Origin: Chitinophaga jiangningensis
Lineage (GTDB): Bacteria > Bacteroidota > Bacteroidia > Chitinophagales > Chitinophagaceae
NCBI RefSeq assembly: GCF_900142605.1
Contig: NZ_FRBL01000001.1
Span: forward strand, 434,001-498,000
Direction: 5' to 3'
DNA: 64,000 bases
The notes under the pieces were generated by a model. The model was given only the letters and a program-made list of their open reading frames with translations, made no database searches and was not told where the DNA came from. This document shows positions 35,493 through 44,923 of the stretch, one piece after another. A program made the position numbers and the translations under genes. Within the stretch, counting starts at the first letter, position 1. Every line of letters starts with the position of its first letter.

Positions 35493-36776
35493 ATGAAAAA
35501 GAAACTATTACCGATTATATTAGCCGGCAGCATGGTTTTCAGCTCCTGCAGCAAGCTGCTGGATGTGAAGTCGCACTCCGCTGTGGCCACCAACACCCTT
35601 TCTCCTGACGATGTAGAATCGTTCCTCAACGGCATCTATAACCGTGTACAAAACGCGCCCGGTCCGGAATCCTACATCATGTTTGATATCACCGGTGGTA
35701 ACCTGATTAACTCGGGCTCTACTACTGATGGTGGTTTGAATACGTTTATCAGCAACATTATGCGTCCGGAGCAGGGCCTGATGAGTACCGCATGGAACGG
35801 CTACTACAGCGCGTTGTACCAGATCAACAACCTGCTGGAATCAGCCTCGCAGCTGCGTGAGTCCACCCGTAAAAATGAAGTATTGGGCATTACACATTTC
35901 TTCCGCGCTTACGAGTACTACAACCTCGTAACCCGCTGGGGTGGCGTGCCTGTGCTGGAAAAAAATACCGCCAATAAAGTGCCACGCAACACGGAAGCAG
36001 AAGTATGGGCCTTCATAGAAAAAGAACTGCAGGCCGCCATCAGCACTACCCCTGCTTACACCAACGGTTCATACAACTATGTATCCAATATGGCTGCAAA
36101 AGCCCTGATGGCAAGGGTGATGCTCGCACAAAATAAAAAAACGGAAGCCGCTGCTTATGCGGAAGAGGTGATTAAATCCGGGTTCTTCCAACTGGATTCA
36201 TTCGACAAGATCTTCCGCGCGCTGGCCAATACAGAAATCGTTTTCTCCTTTAAAAATGCGACGATTGAATCAAGCACCAATATCAGCACGTTGTTTTATA
36301 CTTATGCCCATCCTGTAAAAGGCAGCTATGTATACCGGCCTACCAACGAGGTAATGAATTTGTTCACGTCAACGGATACACGCAGGGCGATGTCGGTTGA
36401 CACTTACCAGGGGCTGAACGTGGTGAACAAATATCCCAGTGGTCAGTCGGGCACCGATCCGCTGATTGTGGTTCGCATTGCCGAAATGTACCTGATCAGT
36501 GCGGAAGCACAGGGTCTGTCAGGTTTATCCCGCCTCAATGAACTGCGTGTTGCCCGTGGATTAACTGCGGTGAGTCCGAGTACTGAAGAGGACTATTTAA
36601 ATACTGTTTTAGAAGAGAGAAGAAAAGAGTTTGTAGGAGAAGGGTTCCGTTGGTTCGACCTGGTACGTTTGAACAGAACCAGCGACATTGGCCTGGCAGA
36701 GCGGGAATCTAAATTCCCGCTGCCCATGAACGAACTGGCGTTAAACAACTTACTACAGCAAAATCCAAAATATTAA
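35493..36776 (+). CDS. SusD/RagB-type outer-membrane lipoprotein
   Basis: The 427-aa protein has a lipoprotein signal (LLPIILAGSMVFSSCSKLLD). It has the SusD N-terminal pattern (PDDVESFLNGIYNRVQ, AWNGYYSALYQINNLLESAS, GITHFFRAYEYYNLVTRWGG) and the C-terminal RagB part (RIAEMYLISAEAQGLSG, LEERRKEFVGEGFRWFDLVR). It caps the SusC pore and binds the substrate. At 427 residues it is shorter than many SusD proteins, so the binding region is compact. Confidence 0.95.
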   Translation: MKKKLLPIILAGSMVFSSCSKLLDVKSHSAVATNTLSPDDVESFLNGIYNRVQNAPGPESYIMFDITGGNLINSGSTTDGGLNTFISNIMRPEQGLMSTAWNGYYSALYQINNLLESASQLRESTRKNEVLGITHFFRAYEYYNLVTRWGGVPVLEKNTANKVPRNTEAEVWAFIEKELQAAISTTPAYTNGSYNYVSNMAAKALMARVMLAQNKKTEAAAYAEEVIKSGFFQLDSFDKIFRALANTEIVFSFKNATIESSTNISTLFYTYAHPVKGSYVYRPTNEVMNLFTSTDTRRAMSVDTYQGLNVVNKYPSGQSGTDPLIVVRIAEMYLISAEAQGLSGLSRLNELRVARGLTAVSPSTEEDYLNTVLEERRKEFVGEGFRWFDLVRLNRTSDIGLAERESKFPLPMNELALNNLLQQNPKY

Positions 36777-36780
36777 GATC

Positions 36781-37686
36781 ATGCGCATTATAAGACTTGC
36801 CTGCTGCCTGCTGCTGAGCATCACTGCGGTGGCTTGCAATAAAGATACCACAGCACCCGTGCACCGTGCACCGGTGACTGACCTCGCTAAGAAAATTACG
36901 GACAGCACTAAAATTATAGCTGAAGTATTTTCCGATACCAGTTTCACAATTGCTCCCGGCATTGAGGAAACTGATATTCACTATTTGAGTCAGACCGGCT
37001 ATACCATGCGCCTATTCATTTTAAAAGTGGATATGAATAAGCCTGGCATCCGTTTACAAGCGGGCACGCCGTACGGCCTTACACCATGGGCGCTGCAAAC
37101 AGTGCCGGACATGGCAAAGTACATCGACTCCACACACAATCGTGTAGCCGCTGCCGTTAATGCCGATTTTTTCAGCACCATTGGGGAACCTCGTGGTATT
37201 ATGGTGAAAGATGGTAAAACTTTCAAAACTACGTGGGCCAATGAACGCAGTGCCACCTTCATTGCCGTACTCAATGATGGTAAGCCGTTTTTCGGTACCC
37301 GGGCGGACTTCCCGGTGATGCAGCCACAAATCAAAGATGCGTTGGGTGCAGGGCAATTGCTCGTGAAGGATAACGTGGTACAGCTGCAAACCGATGTAAC
37401 CATAGAACCACGCACCGCTGCGGGTATCAGTGCGGACAATACCCTGTACTTCGCCGTAGTGGATGGGCGCAATTTTTACTATAGCAATGGTATCACCATT
37501 ACCGACCTGGGTATGCTGCTGAAAGCGTGCGGCGCCAAAACCGTGGTAAACCTGGACGGTGGCGGCTCTTCTACTTTTATGATCCGTCATCCGCTGGCAC
37601 CGGTATGGCAGGTACGCAACAAGCCTTCTGATGGCAACAACCGTGCTGTGGGTAACAGCTGGATGATCATTAACGATCTACCTTAA
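36781..37686 (+). CDS. phosphodiester glycosidase (NAGPA domain) lipoprotein
   Basis: The 301-aa lipoprotein (signal ending LLLSITAVACNK) carries an NAGPA-type phosphodiester glycosidase domain. The signs are VAAAVNADFFSTIGEPRGIM, FAVVDGRN and the hallmark NLDGGGSSTFM. Members cleave sugar-phosphodiester bonds such as alpha-GlcNAc-1-phosphodiester caps. It begins 4 bases after the SusD gene and is clearly in the same operon. This suggests that the imported substrate is a phosphodiester-linked glycan (teichoic-acid- or phosphoglycan-like); that inference rests only on this enzyme. Confidence 0.88.
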   Translation: MRIIRLACCLLLSITAVACNKDTTAPVHRAPVTDLAKKITDSTKIIAEVFSDTSFTIAPGIEETDIHYLSQTGYTMRLFILKVDMNKPGIRLQAGTPYGLTPWALQTVPDMAKYIDSTHNRVAAAVNADFFSTIGEPRGIMVKDGKTFKTTWANERSATFIAVLNDGKPFFGTRADFPVMQPQIKDALGAGQLLVKDNVVQLQTDVTIEPRTAAGISADNTLYFAVVDGRNFYYSNGITITDLGMLLKACGAKTVVNLDGGGSSTFMIRHPLAPVWQVRNKPSDGNNRAVGNSWMIINDLP

Positions 37687-37701
37687 TTCAATCCTGACAC
37701 C

Positions 37702-39012
37702 ATGAAAAATATCGTATATACGTTACTGTTATTAATGGCTTTATTGGGTGTTTCGTGCGATAAAAACGATGAAACATCCGCTGTAAAAGCGCTCAGTATT
37801 ACATCCGTATGGCCGGGGAGTGCTCCTGCCGGCACCATTGTTATCATCAACGGTAAGCACTTCAGTGGCATCCGGGAAGAGAACCAAGTAAAATTCAACG
37901 GCGCGGCCGCAGTGGTGATCGAAGCCAACGCCAGCCAGCTGCAGGTGGTGACGCCTGCAAACGGCACTACCGGCGTCATTTCCATTGCCGTAGGTCAGCA
38001 ACAGGCCACCGGTCCTGTGTTTAACTACACCTTACCTCCCGTGGAATATATAGTATCCACCCTTGCCGGCAACGGCACCGGGGGCAGTGTGGAAGGCAGT
38101 GGTACTGCTGCACAGTTCAAAAACCCGGAAGGCGTAGCGGTGGATGCACAAGGCAACATTATTGTGGTAGATCGTGGTAATAACCGTATCCGAAAAATCA
38201 GCGGTACTAACGTATCGGCTATTGCAGGCGTTGACGCTGGCGGGTTTAAAGATGGCGCAGCGGCTACGGCTTTATTTAAGCTGCCCTGGCGATCGGTGGC
38301 GGATGCTGCCGGCAACATTTACGTGGCCGACAGGGATAATCACCGCATTCGTAAAATAGCTGCAGACGGTACGGTGAGCACCGTAGCCGGTACAGGCACC
38401 GCTGGCTTTGCAGATGGCCCTGTGGCCACTGCAAAATTCAACCAGCCACTGGATGTAGTGGTGGACCCCGCCGGTAACCTGTATGTAGCAGATAACCTGA
38501 ATCACCGCATCAGAAAAATTTCGATAGATGGAACTGTAAGTACAATCGCTGGCGACGGTACCGCTGCATTTGCAGACGGTACCGGTACTGCCGCCCGGTT
38601 TAAGAACCCCAGCGGCCTGGAAATCGATAAAGATGGAAACCTCTGGATCGCCGACCGGTTGAACTACCGTATCCGGAAAATCACGCCGGCAGGCGTGGTT
38701 ACCACCATTGCAGGTGACGGCACCACCGGCTATATCGACGGCGTAGCCAATGCGGCACGTTTTGCTGATCCTTACGGTATCACACTCGATAAAGACGGCA
38801 ATATCGTGATCGCAGATTTAAGTAATAATAAGATCCGGCTGATTGCCGGTGGACAAGTATCCACCATTGCCGGTACCAGCAGCGGGTTTTCAGATGGGCC
38901 AGGCTCGGCAGCACAGTTTAATCAACCTACAGATGTATGCATGGATGCCGCCGGCAACATTTACGTAGCTGACCTGGGAAATCACCGGATCAGGAAGATT
39001 GTTAAAAAGTAA
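37702..39012 (+). CDS. IPT/TIG plus six-NHL-repeat lipoprotein
   Basis: The lipoprotein signal ends LLGVSCDKND. An IPT/TIG Ig-like domain follows at about 33-110 (PAGTIVIINGKHFSG). Six NHL repeats fill the rest, marked by GNIIVVDRGNNRIRKI, GNIYVADRDNHRIRKI, GNLYVADNLNHRIRKI, GNLWIADRLNYRIRKI, GNIVIADLSNNKIRLI and GNIYVADLGNHRIRKI, enough to close a six-bladed propeller. It is the last gene of the SusC/SusD operon (16 bases after the glycosidase), followed by a terminator. It probably binds glycan or protein at the cell surface. Confidence 0.92.
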   Translation: MKNIVYTLLLLMALLGVSCDKNDETSAVKALSITSVWPGSAPAGTIVIINGKHFSGIREENQVKFNGAAAVVIEANASQLQVVTPANGTTGVISIAVGQQQATGPVFNYTLPPVEYIVSTLAGNGTGGSVEGSGTAAQFKNPEGVAVDAQGNIIVVDRGNNRIRKISGTNVSAIAGVDAGGFKDGAAATALFKLPWRSVADAAGNIYVADRDNHRIRKIAADGTVSTVAGTGTAGFADGPVATAKFNQPLDVVVDPAGNLYVADNLNHRIRKISIDGTVSTIAGDGTAAFADGTGTAARFKNPSGLEIDKDGNLWIADRLNYRIRKITPAGVVTTIAGDGTTGYIDGVANAARFADPYGITLDKDGNIVIADLSNNKIRLIAGGQVSTIAGTSSGFSDGPGSAAQFNQPTDVCMDAAGNIYVADLGNHRIRKIVKK

Positions 39013-39030
39013 ACGGTAAACAATGTGAAC

Positions 39031-39063
39031 AAGGTGCTTCCAGTTTTGGAGGCACCTTTTTTA
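39031..39063 (+). terminator. terminator of the SusC/SusD operon
   Basis: AAGGTGCTTCC pairs with GGAGGCACCTT (one bulge) and is followed by a run of T. It lies 18 bases after the NHL gene. Confidence 0.8.
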
Positions 39064-39141
39064 TGGCAGGCGTATCATCTTTGTGAAAATTGTTTGTAAC
39101 TTTTGTACTAACAATTCCCAATACCGTAATCAAACGATATT

Positions 39142-39642
39142 ATGTACAAGTATCTGCTGGCAGGTGTCCTGTTAATATTTCATAAAAGCATCATTGCCCA
39201 AACATTAACGCCAGAAACCGAATTTAATAAAATAGTAAAAATCTTGAGTTCGGATGTAAGAGATGCAGATTCACTCAGGCAATCCAGCGTTTATACCATA
39301 CTGGTGAAAGTATCAAATACTGTTGAGGTAAGCATTCCTGAAAATTACCCATGTCCCAACAAAGAGCTTAAACAGAAAGCATTACAAGGAGTTAACTGGA
39401 AACTATTCAGTGAGAAAGGGGTGAATCAATATGTTATTCCGGTTTACTATCTCAAACATTCTTATGACGGTACAGTAGAATTTGCCGGCGAAGCAGGCAT
39501 TTCTTCGGCTTATAAAAACGACGTATACTCATGGAGTAACATCCGGCATATCCAAACATTGCCTCCCGTTTTTATACATCGATTGAACGGACCGAAAAAA
39601 GAAACCGATTTTATTAATAAAGATGGGCTTAAGAAAATGTAA
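39142..39642 (+). CDS. hypothetical secreted protein
   Basis: The 166-aa product begins with a Sec signal (MYKYLLAGVLLIFHKSIIAQ). The mature part shows one pair of cysteines at most (YPCPNKELKQKALQG) and no motif I know. It has its own short upstream region and a strong two-way terminator behind it, so it is a single-gene unit. The codon pattern is more AT-rich than that of the neighbouring operon. No function can be given. Confidence 0.7.
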   Translation: MYKYLLAGVLLIFHKSIIAQTLTPETEFNKIVKILSSDVRDADSLRQSSVYTILVKVSNTVEVSIPENYPCPNKELKQKALQGVNWKLFSEKGVNQYVIPVYYLKHSYDGTVEFAGEAGISSAYKNDVYSWSNIRHIQTLPPVFIHRLNGPKKETDFINKDGLKKM

Positions 39643-39684
39643 TTTCAAAAGGACGTTTCTGGAATTGAAACGTCCTTTTGAAAT
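39642..39684. terminator. bidirectional terminator
   Basis: An 18-bp perfect stem (39642-39659 with 39667-39684) with loop TGGAATT has A/T-rich ends on both sides. It separates the convergent hypothetical and beta-propeller-like genes and touches the stop codon of the first. Confidence 0.85.
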
Positions 39685-39686
39685 AT

Positions 39687-40745
39687 TTACACCGGCAGCT
39701 CATAACTCCTCAACTCCCCTTCCGCCGTTGTCAGCAACAGCTTTCCATGCACCATCATCACGTTGATCACATTGCTGCTGTAATCATAAATCTCATCTCT
39801 GTTTGTAGTAGGATTACCTTCCATATCATAAGCAGTAAACACAATACCTTCCGGCATCACCTCTCCTTTTACCAGCAACGAAGCTCTATCAAGCAGGAGT
39901 AAACGACCAAACTGGGAAACTACCAGCAAATGATTATCATCAATAAAATACACCGTGAAATTAATGTTATCCGGTTCAGCCGCAGGAAAATCGATGCTGC
40001 CCGCAAATATAGACTCCTGGTCCTGTTCAGCTAATTTCTCCATTTCAGGGAAAGAGAATATTTCTACCGGTCCTTCATAATGAGGAGCCATAACAAACTC
40101 TTTACCGGAAGGCGCAAAGTTACCCATGATCACATCTTCGCACTGGCTGAGTTCAGTCAGTTTAATCACACCATCGCTGAGCTGCAACCGCATAAGCGTG
40201 GATTGCTCCTGGCCTGCAGAGGCTTCCAGCAGGATGGTGGATACATCAGGTGTAGCGTGGAAAGTGTAGGCATGTTGCTGACTCTCTAACAGCGGATAGG
40301 AGGCAATTACCCCGAAGGTTTGGGCGTCCATCACCTGTAATTCATCGGTTTCATTTTCATCACCCGGCAATACATACCAGATAGTTTTATTATCTGCCGA
40401 AAAATAACAGGCAGCCCCTAAAAACCAGCCCCAGGAGCCATGCTCCACGGTATGCAGGAGTTCAGTTCCATCGGCATTTAATATACGCATGTCTGTCATG
40501 CCGGCAATAGCAATCAGTCGCCCGTCAGGGGAAGCAGATAATTTACTGCTCACATAATTGGCATTTTGCCCCTGCATGATTTTTTCCCAGACGATTTCCA
40601 GGTTATCATTCAACTTAGTAATCAGTGGCTGGCTGGCGAAGTTCATCAGCACCTCTCCACCAGGTATCGGTACCACGTTTACCGGGTTGGCTGTAAAGGT
40701 CAGCTTAGCTTTTAAAGGCAGGTTTATATGCGGAAATTGACTCAT
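39687..40745 (-). CDS. beta-propeller-like protein of unknown function
   Basis: The start is taken at the ATG at 40745 (MSQFPHINLPLKAKLTFTAN); the open frame extends 17 codons further. The 352-aa cytoplasmic-looking protein has repeated strand-turn patterns (LSASPDGRLIAIAGMTDMRI, YFSADNKTIWYVLPGDENET, NFAPSGKEFVMAPHY). These suggest a WD40-like propeller, without clear WD dipeptides. No catalytic motif is visible. It is divergent from the exonuclease gene with 78 bases between them. Confidence 0.7.
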   Translation of the reverse strand: MSQFPHINLPLKAKLTFTANPVNVVPIPGGEVLMNFASQPLITKLNDNLEIVWEKIMQGQNANYVSSKLSASPDGRLIAIAGMTDMRILNADGTELLHTVEHGSWGWFLGAACYFSADNKTIWYVLPGDENETDELQVMDAQTFGVIASYPLLESQQHAYTFHATPDVSTILLEASAGQEQSTLMRLQLSDGVIKLTELSQCEDVIMGNFAPSGKEFVMAPHYEGPVEIFSFPEMEKLAEQDQESIFAGSIDFPAAEPDNINFTVYFIDDNHLLVVSQFGRLLLLDRASLLVKGEVMPEGIVFTAYDMEGNPTTNRDEIYDYSSNVINVMMVHGKLLLTTAEGELRSYELPV

Positions 40746-40823
40746 ATCTTTTGTTTGTAACCACGCAAAGGTATATACAAACAACTTTTCTGGCAACCTG
40801 CATCTTTTTAAGTAAATTCAGGT

Positions 40824-41822
40824 ATGATCACATTTACCAACAGCGGCCTCTACTGCGCTGCGGGTGATTTTTATATTGACCCGTGGAAACCCGTTACCCG
40901 TGCGGTTATCACGCATGCCCATTCGGATCATGCCCGGCTTGGTTCCCGCTACTATTTATGCGAAAACGCAACGGTGCCGCTACTACAACTCCGGCTCGGA
41001 CAAGATATCAACGTGCAGGGCATTGCCTATAACGAAGCTATTTACTTCAACGGCGTGAAAGTAACCCTGCATCCTGCCGGCCATATCATTGGCTCCGCAC
41101 AGATACGGCTGGAAAAAGACGGGGAAGTATGGGTGGTGAGCGGCGATTACAAATTGGAAAACGACGGACTATCCTCACCATTCGAGCCCGTGAAATGCCA
41201 TACGTTCATCACAGAATCTACTTTTGGTCTGCCCATTTACAGGTGGGCCCCACAGGAGGAGATTTTTTCGGGAATAGGCCAGTGGGTAGATGATAACCGT
41301 CAATCCGGCAAAGCCAGCGTATTGCTGGCATACAGCCTGGGAAAAGCCCAGCGCGTAATGCAGCATTTACAACACAAAACGGAGAAATTCCTCGTGCATG
41401 GCGCCATCGCCAATACCCATGAGGCGCTGGTACATAATGGCTGGAAGCTGCCGCCCATAGAGCATATTACGCCCGACACCCCTAAAAGTGCTTTTCCGAA
41501 TAGCATCATTATTGCACCGCCTTCCGCAGATGTAAGCTGGATGAAAAAATTTAGTCCGTATGCACTCGGCATTTGCAGCGGCTGGATGACGGTGCGGGGC
41601 AATATGCGCCGGCAAAATGCGGACGCAGGCTTTGCGCTGTCGGACCATGCCGACTGGCCCGGCCTCCTCTCCGCCGTGAAGGCTACCGGCGCTGAAAAAG
41701 TATACGTGACACATGGCTTCAGCAGCGTATTTGCCCGCTACCTCCATGAACAGGGCATTGCCGCCGAAGAAGTGGTGACGGCCTATGGAGAGGAAGAAAA
41801 CGGAAACATTGTCAATAACTAA
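40824..41822 (+). CDS. ligase-associated DNA exonuclease (metallo-beta-lactamase fold)
   Basis: The 332-aa protein has the MBL zinc motif VITHAHSDHARLGS and the beta-CASP-like features of mRNA 3'-end/SNM1-type nucleases (SGDYKLENDG, FITESTFGLPIY, LSDHADWPGLLSAV, VTHGF). It belongs to the exonuclease family regularly found beside an ATP-dependent DNA ligase, an Lhr-like helicase and the PdeM nuclease (ligase-associated DNA damage response set). The ligase gene follows 12 bases downstream. The other two members are 5.7 kb away in this genome. Confidence 0.92.
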   Translation: MITFTNSGLYCAAGDFYIDPWKPVTRAVITHAHSDHARLGSRYYLCENATVPLLQLRLGQDINVQGIAYNEAIYFNGVKVTLHPAGHIIGSAQIRLEKDGEVWVVSGDYKLENDGLSSPFEPVKCHTFITESTFGLPIYRWAPQEEIFSGIGQWVDDNRQSGKASVLLAYSLGKAQRVMQHLQHKTEKFLVHGAIANTHEALVHNGWKLPPIEHITPDTPKSAFPNSIIIAPPSADVSWMKKFSPYALGICSGWMTVRGNMRRQNADAGFALSDHADWPGLLSAVKATGAEKVYVTHGFSSVFARYLHEQGIAAEEVVTAYGEEENGNIVNN

Positions 41823-41834
41823 AAGATTATTCAA

Positions 41835-43427
41835 GTGCAGCAGTTCGCAAAATTAGTGCAGGTAATCAGCAACAGTACCAAAACAAATGAAAAGCTCGCC
41901 GCCCTCAGTGAGTACTTTGCCACAGCCCCCGGTCACGATAAAACGTGGGTACTGGCGTTGTTTACCGGTAGGAGACCTAAGCGAACCGTGAATACCACGC
42001 AACTTAAAAACTGGTGTATTCAACAAACCGGCCTGCCGGAATGGCTGTTCGATGAAAGTTATCACACCGTAGGTGATCTGGGAGAAACCATAGCCCTCCT
42101 GCTGCCACCGCCCACGGACCGGAAAGCCGCTCCCCTGCATTATTGGATGGAACAACTGCTGCAACTCGATAAGGCAGACGAACCTACTAAGGAACAGTTC
42201 ATCAAACATGCCTGGAACTCCCTCGATGAAAGTGAACGATTTGTATTCAACAAACTGATCACCGGCGGTTTTCGTATAGGCGTGTCGCAAAAAATGATGG
42301 TGAACGCCATGGCCAAAACCTGGGATATTCCACCAGCCACCCTTTCCCATATGATCATCGGCAACTGGGACCCGCGGGAAGCCACCATAGAAGACTTATT
42401 ACACCTTCATACCACCGGCGCGGATGCCTCGCGGCCTTATCCCTTTTACCTCGCCTATCCACTGGAAACAGCACCGGAGGAGCTGGGGCCGCCGGAAGAG
42501 TGGCAAGCCGAATGGAAATGGGATGGCATCCGCGGGCAGATCATCAAAAGAGAAGGAAAGCTGTTTGTATGGTCACGCGGAGAGGAACTGATCACCGAAA
42601 AATTTCCGGAATACCAGCCACTTACCAATGCATTACCTGATGGAGTAGTTTTGGATGGGGAGATATTAACCTACGCTAATAACACTCCCCTGCCCTTTCA
42701 AACATTGCAGACCCGCATCGGTCGTAAAACTATAACCAAAAAACAACTGCAGGAAGCACCGGTAGCATTTCTGGCGTACGACCTGCTGGAATGGGAATCC
42801 GCCGATATACGCGATTATCCGTTATCCCAGCGCCGTGCGCTGTTGGAATCCATCGTACAACAGGTGCAGCAACCCATGTTGCAGCTCTCCCCCGTGATTA
42901 CCTTCCAGGAATGGCAGCAACTGGCCGCCTTACGCGACGAAGCACGGGCACACGTGAGCGAAGGCGTGATGCTAAAAAAGCTGGCGGCGTCTTACCAGGT
43001 AGGCCGCAAACGTGGCGACTGGTGGAAGTGGAAAATTGATCCGTTTACAGTGGATGCAGTCATGCTGTATGCGCAAAAAGGCCATGGCCGCAGGTCTAAC
43101 CTATATACCGACTATACCTTTGCAGTGCGCGACGGCGATAACCTCGTACCTTTTGCCAAAGCTTATTCAGGCCTTACCGATAAGGAAATTGCGGAAGTAG
43201 ACAGCTGGATAAAAAGGCATTCGCTGGAAAAATTTGGCCCGGTAAGAACGGTGGAGCCACTGCAGGTTTTTGAAATTGCATTTGAAGGTATTGCAGCTTC
43301 AAATCGCCATAAATCAGGGATAGCGCTGCGTTTCCCGCGCATAGCCCGCTGGCGTAAAGATAAGCCCGTGGCAGAGATCAATACCCTCGACGACCTGAAA
43401 AAATTACTTGCCCTCCACCAGGGCTGA
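41835..43427 (+). CDS. ATP-dependent DNA ligase of the ligase-associated damage-response set
   Basis: From the GTG at 41835 the 530-aa protein has an N-terminal helical domain and then the nucleotidyltransferase core. The lysine nucleophile is in AEWKWDGIRGQI, with later motifs LDGEILTY and EGVMLKKLAASYQVGRK. The C-terminal OB-fold ends FPRIARWRKDKPVAEI. It seals nicks through an AMP-lysine intermediate. It is co-transcribed with the exonuclease, and its last 24 bases overlap the convergent MFS gene. Confidence 0.95.
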   Translation: MQQFAKLVQVISNSTKTNEKLAALSEYFATAPGHDKTWVLALFTGRRPKRTVNTTQLKNWCIQQTGLPEWLFDESYHTVGDLGETIALLLPPPTDRKAAPLHYWMEQLLQLDKADEPTKEQFIKHAWNSLDESERFVFNKLITGGFRIGVSQKMMVNAMAKTWDIPPATLSHMIIGNWDPREATIEDLLHLHTTGADASRPYPFYLAYPLETAPEELGPPEEWQAEWKWDGIRGQIIKREGKLFVWSRGEELITEKFPEYQPLTNALPDGVVLDGEILTYANNTPLPFQTLQTRIGRKTITKKQLQEAPVAFLAYDLLEWESADIRDYPLSQRRALLESIVQQVQQPMLQLSPVITFQEWQQLAALRDEARAHVSEGVMLKKLAASYQVGRKRGDWWKWKIDPFTVDAVMLYAQKGHGRRSNLYTDYTFAVRDGDNLVPFAKAYSGLTDKEIAEVDSWIKRHSLEKFGPVRTVEPLQVFEIAFEGIAASNRHKSGIALRFPRIARWRKDKPVAEINTLDDLKKLLALHQG

Positions 43428-44777
43428 ATGCTTACGCTGATATACCAATAGTGTGGTAATGGCCAGCGCTTCAAATACCAGCAGCATCACCAATGAAGAA
43501 AGGTGCATATCCAGCTGATACAGCGGTACTACCTGCATGATCAGCCCTGTAACAGAAAGTCCGAGCCCACCGCCAAAGGAGTTGGAAGTACCGTTAATAC
43601 CAGAGGCGAGTCCCTGCTGATGCGGAGGCGCCGCCTGCACACTCAGGATGGTTACACTCGGGAATATCATGGAAATACCTACCGAATTGGTACAAAAAAT
43701 ACCAAATACAATTAACGGTACCGGCAGTACGCCGCTGTAACTCAACATAAAGCTCAGGAAGCCGGTAACCATGAAAGCATTGCCCAGTAAGCCCACTCCC
43801 GTTACACCCAAACGCTTAAAGCAAAACGGCAGTATGAATTTTGAAAACAAGCCCGAAAGAATACTGAAAGGCAGTAACAGCAAGCCTGCGCTGGCAGGGC
43901 TAAACAGCAGGTGCTGCTGCAGGTAGAGCGTGAGCAGGAATAAGTAGCTGACAAATGCAGCGCCTGTCAGTAACGCCGCCAGGTTACCCGCAACGGCACC
44001 ATCTAACCTAAATATACTAAAGTCCACAAGCGGTGTGGCGTGTGCACGTTCCCGTTGGATGAAGTAAGTACCCAGTACCAAAAATCCTGTCAGCGTACCG
44101 GCAAACATCCACGGATGGCTGCCGATGCTGCCGAGGGAATGAACCATCCACGCGGCAGCCAGCATGAGCGTAGTTATCATCAACCCACTTTTATAATCAC
44201 TGGGAACAGACTGTTCATTTTTCTGATCAGCAGGAATATAGGTAAGCGCAAGCAGGATCGCCAGTATGATTACCGGCACGTTAATGAAGAATACCCATTG
44301 CCAGCCCCAATAAGCGCTGATCAAGCCACCTATGGCCAACCCGGTGGCAAAGCCGGTGCCTGCCATGGCGCCAAATATGCCCATGGCCCGGTTGCGCTCC
44401 TGCGGTACGGTAAAGGTGTGAATGATGATCGCAATCGCTGCCGGGATGGCAAATGCCACGCCGATGCCCTGCACCGCCCTGCATGCCAGCAGCCAGCCAA
44501 AACTTTTTGCAAAGCCCGCAGCAAAGGAAGCGGCACCAAATATGGCAGCACCGGTAATATACACGTTCCTGCGACCCCTGATGTCCGTGAGCCGCCCACC
44601 CAGCAATACAAAGCCGCCATAAAACAATAGGTACAGTGCCTGTACCCACTGAATGGCATCCGGACCAAAATTGAAGTACTGCTCCATTGAGGGGATGGCC
44701 ATGTTCAATACAGAAGCATCCAGCGTTTCAAAGAATACGGCCAGACAGGAAATCATTAAAATTATTCGTTGCTGCAT
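43404..44777 (-). CDS. MFS drug-efflux transporter (DHA2-like)
   Basis: The start is placed at the ATG at 44777 (MQQRIILMISCLAVFFETLD); a TTG seven codons earlier is less likely. The 457-aa protein has many membrane helices and the MFS motif A loop GGRLTDIRGRRNVY plus the motif C-like GAMAGTGFATGLAIGGLI, as in 14-helix DHA2 proton antiporters. It is divergent from an Lrp/AsnC regulator 147 bases away and the gap holds inverted repeats, so that regulator may control it. The last 24 bases overlap the ligase gene end. Confidence 0.9.
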   Translation of the reverse strand: MQQRIILMISCLAVFFETLDASVLNMAIPSMEQYFNFGPDAIQWVQALYLLFYGGFVLLGGRLTDIRGRRNVYITGAAIFGAASFAAGFAKSFGWLLACRAVQGIGVAFAIPAAIAIIIHTFTVPQERNRAMGIFGAMAGTGFATGLAIGGLISAYWGWQWVFFINVPVIILAILLALTYIPADQKNEQSVPSDYKSGLMITTLMLAAAWMVHSLGSIGSHPWMFAGTLTGFLVLGTYFIQRERAHATPLVDFSIFRLDGAVAGNLAALLTGAAFVSYLFLLTLYLQQHLLFSPASAGLLLLPFSILSGLFSKFILPFCFKRLGVTGVGLLGNAFMVTGFLSFMLSYSGVLPVPLIVFGIFCTNSVGISMIFPSVTILSVQAAPPHQQGLASGINGTSNSFGGGLGLSVTGLIMQVVPLYQLDMHLSSLVMLLVFEALAITTLLVYQRKHSALVEGK

Positions 44778-44856
44778 AAGATTGAATTGGGTCAGCAAAC
44801 TTATATTTTCTAGAACATAAAACTAAATAAAAAAGAAATTTTGGAATAAATTGCCT

Positions 44857-44901
44857 TATATCTATCTTTATGTAGATTTTTATTCCATAAAGATCTATAT
44901 T
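44857..44901. promoter_or_regulatory. inverted-repeat operator candidate between MFS and Lrp genes
   Basis: ATCTTTATG (44864-44872) and CATAAAGAT (44886-44894) are exact reverse complements; with flanks 13 of 16 positions match. Inside lies a smaller palindrome, TTTAT-TCC-ATAAA (44879-44891). The AT-rich symmetric build fits Lrp/AsnC-type sites, and the position between the divergent pump and regulator genes suits autoregulation. Confidence 0.55.
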
Positions 44902-44923
44902 CTTTTACTAAATCAGGAAAAAA

